A stretch of 7,804 bases of DNA from Bacteroidota bacterium (GTDB taxonomy: Bacteria > Bacteroidota > Bacteroidia > 2-12-FULL-35-15). The DNA lies in contig JAIOQD010000754.1 of the NCBI GenBank assembly GCA_021413595.1, positions 1 through 7,804 of the forward strand, given 5' to 3'. Made by a program: the position numbers and the translations under genes. Shown in pieces: positions 5,701 to 7,804 of the stretch. The notes below the pieces were generated by a model, which worked only from the letters and a program-made list of their open reading frames with translations, did no database searches and was not told where the DNA came from. Every line of letters begins with the position of its first letter. The first letter of the stretch is position 1.

Positions 5701-7804
5701 TACCGGAAGTGATTGGCATAAATTAGCATCTGTTACCGTTACTGTGTAGGTGCCCGGTAACAAACCTGTTGCTATTGAATCTGTATTGCCTGATGGCATC
5801 CATGAGTAGGTAAATGGTCCTGTCCCTCCTGTAACAATTACTGTTGCTGTACCATTAGTACCTGCATTACAGGATATATCGGTAGTTGAGGAAACAATGG
5901 CTTCCGGACCAGCATTATCATTTACAGTTATGCTGTCAGTAGAAATACACCCATTTCCATCAGTTACAGTAACGCTGTATGTTCTTGCAAGCATGGCAGT
6001 TGCAGTAGCATTGGTTCCTCCGGAAGGAGACCATTGGTATAAAAAGCCTCCGGCTCCACCGGTTGCAGTAACAGTGGCTTGTCCGTTAGCCTGGCTGCAA
6101 GTCGAATTGATACTGTCAGTACTGAGAACTACTTCTGTTGGTTGAGTAATTATAATGGAGTCGATATAGGTACATCCTTTTAAGTCAGTTAAGGTAAGGG
6201 TATAGGATCCGGAACCTAGATTAGAAAGAATTGATCCATTCAAATTTCCCGGCATCCAATTATAGTTATACGGTTCCGTTCCACCGCTTCCTATAGCTGT
6301 AACCGAACCATCGCTTCCTCCAAAGCAATTACTGGGTGTAAAAGATAAGGAAGCTGAAAGTGTTGCAGATGGCTCTGAAATAGTAAAAGGTTCCGTTTTC
6401 ACACAACTATTGGTATCAGTAACTTGAATGGTATAGGTAGTTGCAGAAAGATTGGTAATGCTTGTACCTGTTGTTCCGCTCGGCAACCATAGGTAGGTAT
6501 AACCAGGGGTGCTACCCGAGGCCATTGCAGAGGCTGTTCCATTATTGTCTCCAAAACAACTCACAGGGGTTTTTGTAATGGTAATAAAAATAGGTGAAGC
6601 TTGAGTTATTTGAGGACTTATTTCAGGTATAGATTGACATAAATTAACATCTGTAACAGTAACAATATAGGTTCCGGGAAGTAAGCCTGTTGCTATTGAA
6701 TCCGTAATTCCACCGGGCATCCATGAAAAGGTGAAAGGTCCGTTACCGCTTGAAACACTGACGGTTGCAGTACCATTAGAACCTGTATTGCAAGTAACAT
6801 TGGTTGTTGAAGATACTGTAGCTTCGGGACTTTCGTTATCATTAACTGTTAAATCATCAATAGCAACACATCCTAAAACAACGTCCGTAACCGTAACAGT
6901 ATATGATCCTGCAAGTAAGCCTGTTGCAGTAGCAATAAATCCTCCGGAAGGAGACCATTGATACGAATAAACACCGGATCCACCGGCAGCAATCACAGAT
7001 GCTTGCCCATTTGGCAAGCTGCAATTGGAATTGATACTATCGGTTGTAAGTACCATTTTTAAAGGTTGAGTAACTGCAATGGAGTCGGTGAAAGTACATC
7101 CTTTTAAATCAGTTACAGTAAGGGTATAGGTACCGGCTGTAAGATTAGAAATACTGGATCCATTCAAATTTCCCGGCATCCAATTGTAGTTATAAGGAGG
7201 CGTTCCACTGGCAGCCGTAGCAGAAACAGAACCATTGTTCCCTCCAAAACAGCTAACTGGTGTAAAAGATAAGGAAGCTGAAAGTGTTGCAGATGGCTCT
7301 GAAATAGTAAAAGGTTCTGTTTTTACACAACTATTGGTATCAGTAACTTGAATGGTGTAGGTAGTTGCAGAAAGATTGGTAATGCTTGTACCTGTTGTTC
7401 CACCCGGCAACCATTGATAGGTATATCCTGAAGTCCCGCCTGATGCAATTGCAGTAGCAGTCCCGTCATTGCCTCCAAAACAACTCACAGGGTTTTTTGT
7501 AATAGTAATAAAAATAGGTGAAGCTTGAGTTATTTGAGGACTTATTTCAGGTAAAGATTGACATAAATTAACATCTGTAACAGTAACAGTATAGGTTCCG
7601 GGAAGTAAGCCTGTTGCTATTGAATCTGTAATTCCACCGGGCATCCAAGAGAAGGTAAAAGGTCCGTTACCGCTTGAAACACTAACGGTTGCAGTACCAT
7701 TAGAACCTGTATTACAAGTAACATTGGTTGTTGAAGATACTGTAGCTTCGGGACTTTCGTTATCATTAACTGTTAAATCATCAATAGCAACACATCCTAA
7801 AACA
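2767..7804 (-). CDS. Giant T9SS-exported SprB-repeat surface protein (5' end missing)
   Basis: The frame is open from the right edge to TAA at 2767-2769, giving 1678 visible residues. The methionine at 7642-7644 is internal, lying in the SWMPGG core of a repeat, and is not the start. Order from the N side: tail of one SprB-like unit, 17 full units (3793-7725), an Ig-like domain (about 3550-3792), PKD domain 1 with NFGDG (about 3313-3549), PKD domain 2 with EFGDG (about 3073-3312), and a CHU/gliding-motility C-terminal domain (2770-3072). Composition is rich in Thr, Ser, Gly and Asn and poor in Lys, as in exported adhesins. Known members of this class, such as SprB of Flavobacterium johnsoniae, are huge cell-surface adhesins moved by the gliding machinery. 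That this protein acts in gliding rather than plain adhesion is inference. The signal peptide and any N-terminal domain are outside the window. Confidence 0.93.
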   Translation of the reverse strand, partial: VLGCVAIDDLTVNDNESPEATVSSTTNVTCNTGSNGTATVSVSSGNGPFTFSWMPGGITDSIATGLLPGTYTVTVTDVNLCQSLPEISPQITQASPIFITITKNPVSCFGGNDGTATAIASGGTSGYTYQWLPGGTTGTSITNLSATTYTIQVTDTNSCVKTEPFTISEPSATLSASLSFTPVSCFGGNNGSVSATAASGTPPYNYNWMPGNLNGSSISNLTAGTYTLTVTDLKGCTFTDSIAVTQPLKMVLTTDSINSNCSLPNGQASVIAAGGSGVYSYQWSPSGGFIATATGLLAGSYTVTVTDVVLGCVAIDDLTVNDNESPEATVSSTTNVTCNTGSNGTATVSVSSGNGPFTFSWMPGGITDSIATGLLPGTYIVTVTDVNLCQSIPEISPQITQASPIFITITKTPVSCFGDNNGTASAMASGSTPGYTYLWLPSGTTGTSITNLSATTYTIQVTDTNSCVKTEPFTISEPSATLSASLSFTPSNCFGGSDGSVTAIGSGGTEPYNYNWMPGNLNGSILSNLGSGSYTLTLTDLKGCTYIDSIIITQPTEVVLSTDSINSTCSQANGQATVTATGGAGGFLYQWSPSGGTNATATAMLARTYSVTVTDGNGCISTDSITVNDNAGPEAIVSSTTDISCNAGTNGTATVIVTGGTGPFTYSWMPSGNTDSIATGLLPGTYTVTVTDANLCQSLPVISPEITQPYPILITVTKTSVTCFGDNNGTASAIASGGAPAYSYQWLPGGTMGTSLTNLTAAAYSIQVTDFNNCVQTLPVIITEPDQLTTTISNVTNVSCNGVSDGTATATVSGGTMGYTYNWMPLGGNGSVGTGFSDGTYTLTVTDFNGCIKLDSASITQPGQALTATNTVSNVTCLGASNGTVGIHPAGGTLAYSYQWNPSVSVNDTASGLAPGDYTVLVTDNNSCKTNLAISITEPSEIAGSLVAVNPSCGLANGSISSQLSGGVLPYTYLWSYGAATTSTISGLGIGVYNLLVTDASNCTKSLSVTLTLTPDPAIAVSAVNNVSCFGGNDGSATINITQGTAPFVINWTPSGGNGLTASVLSTGTYTVNVTDALGCQAIDSLIIAEPTTVDVSISSITDVLCNGGNTGTISVTTTGGTGPLYTYLWAPGGSTLSTATGLAIGTYTVNVMDQNNCLKAISTSITEPTLLSSSVDTIIHATCYEGTGSASLLISGGVLPYSYSWSAPAVGQTGSGANNLIAGSYTVTITDTNGCVTSNILIIKQPLQVITSTGANDTLCFGQTGSISATAIGGAGGYYYAWQPSGAITAGTLPITPTSNTTYTVVAFDQIGCAGSPDTVSAIVYNLTGANVLAMGITPICPGQSSILSVETTGITGPLTYQWNNNLGTGTGLYLVTPAQPTTYIVTVSNMCGLSVSDTVDVLFNPQPTVALTSAASALCVPGTMPFSDNSITGNPDDPITFWNWNFGDGTSSIEEAPDHNYAQPGNYQVTLTVTTAGGCTNNNLTAPIAIAAHPIPNAVFSVNSTNLNLPYDALVLNNQSVGANSYYWEFGDGGTSTQFNPQYLYSTVNNFHVQLIAMSQYGCVDTAFAEITTNADVIFPNAFTPNQNGSQGGFYDINNLSNDIFFPYSSGVVEFKIEIFNRWGEEVFESLDIKQGWDGYYKGAICQQDVYVWEAYVKLNNGKVFNKNGSLTLLRY
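2770..3072 (-). other. Type B T9SS C-terminal sorting domain (gliding motility/CHU_C family)
   Basis: The last 101 residues begin with DVIFPNAFTPNQNG and contain FKIEIFNRWGEEVFES, GWDGYYKG and a final strand ending LTLLRY. The pattern FPNAFTPN.dG, then (I/V)FNRWG..vF, then WDG...G, then DVYVW is the signature of the family known as gliding motility-associated C-terminal domain (CHU_C). In this family the domain directs passage through the outer membrane by the type IX secretion system. It implies that the genome also encodes the T9SS core, which is not in this window. Confidence 0.95.
3793..7804 (-). repeat. SprB-like protein repeat array of the right gene, 17 full units plus a partial one
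   Basis: Unit boundaries down the minus strand (upper ends): 7725, 7488, 7257, 7029, 6801, 6564, 6333, 6105, 5880, 5643, 5415, 5184, 4956, 4728, 4497, 4263 and 4032. Each unit is 74-80 residues with the frame C.GG.DG.A, GG..PY.Y.W.PGG, L..GTYTV.VTD, GC and IT(Q/E)P. Two cysteines recur in every unit, near residues 3-4 and 53-57. The last unit (3793-4032) is divergent, with NTTYTVVAFDQIGC in place of the usual strand, and grades into the following Ig-like domain. Units below 5415 are diverged; units above it belong to the higher-order repeat. Confidence 0.9.
5416..7804 (-). repeat. Higher-order repeat: four-unit block of 924 bp, then 921 bp, then a half copy
   Basis: Copy A spans 6802-7725 (units of 79, 77, 76 and 76 residues), copy B 5881-6801 (79, 77, 76 and 75), and a half copy C 5416-5880 (79 and 76). 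The stretch 7726-7804 is the end of a further copy. Offsets were checked at several points: ggtccgttac at 6737 and 7661, and tgttgcagat at 6361 and 7285, are both exactly 924 apart. Copy C is offset from B by 921 because the fourth unit of B is one codon shorter (GNGC in place of VVLGC). A and B are almost identical over long runs; C is clearly more diverged. The array continues beyond the right edge, so the true copy number is unknown. Confidence 0.92.

Noticed and set aside
4935..6961. Plus-strand open frames at 4935-5180, 5897-6145 and 6731-6961
   Set aside because: They lie wholly antisense to the repeat array of the right gene, share its repetitive codon pattern and have no domain or start signal of their own.
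7642..7644. ATG as the start of the right-hand gene
   Set aside because: It codes for the Met of a repeat core (SWMPGG). The frame continues upstream to the edge with clear repeat sequence, so the gene is incomplete here.
5416..7804. CRISPR or non-coding satellite array
   Set aside because: The period is 924 bp made of 225-237-bp coding units with conserved protein motifs; there are no short direct repeats with unique spacers.

Overview
The window comes from a member of the Bacteroidota, probably a gliding or otherwise type IX secretion system (T9SS)-equipped lineage. The evidence is a C-terminal gliding-motility/CHU-type T9SS sorting domain, long arrays of SprB-like repeats, PKD domains with FGDG motifs, the AT-rich spacer and the absence of Shine-Dalgarno sequences. 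No genus can be named from this sequence alone. It reads as one locus of giant secreted surface proteins, with no metabolic, RNA or defence genes.

Layout: both genes lie on the minus strand and both run off the window. The right-hand gene (2767-7804, 5' end missing) shows 1678 residues: a tail of one SprB-like unit, 17 full units of 74-80 residues, one Ig-like domain, two PKD domains and a type B T9SS sorting domain ending at a TAA. The upstream part of its array is a higher-order repeat of four units (308 aa, 924 bp). One copy is complete, the next is 921 bp, and half of a third follows. The 570-bp spacer (2196-2766) holds a symmetric 161-bp palindromic element at 2569-2729 that resembles a MITE. 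The left-hand gene (1 to about 2195, 3' end missing) shows about 731 residues: a signal peptide, a 15-bp minisatellite coding for PSGTA, a galactose-binding/CBM-like domain, two Ig/PKD-like domains and five SprB-like units cut by the edge.

The two genes are tandem and probably paralogous in their repeat regions. Together they look like a pair of exported adhesins or surface filaments. The left protein carries a possible glycan-binding head, and the right one shows the sorting tail that would attach such a protein to the cell surface. The best leads are the mosaic higher-order repeat, the palindromic element, and the missing ATG in the left gene, whose frame stays open for about 100 codons upstream of the likely signal peptide. 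No wholly new system is evident. The genes belong to known domain classes, and the novelty lies in the repeat architecture.
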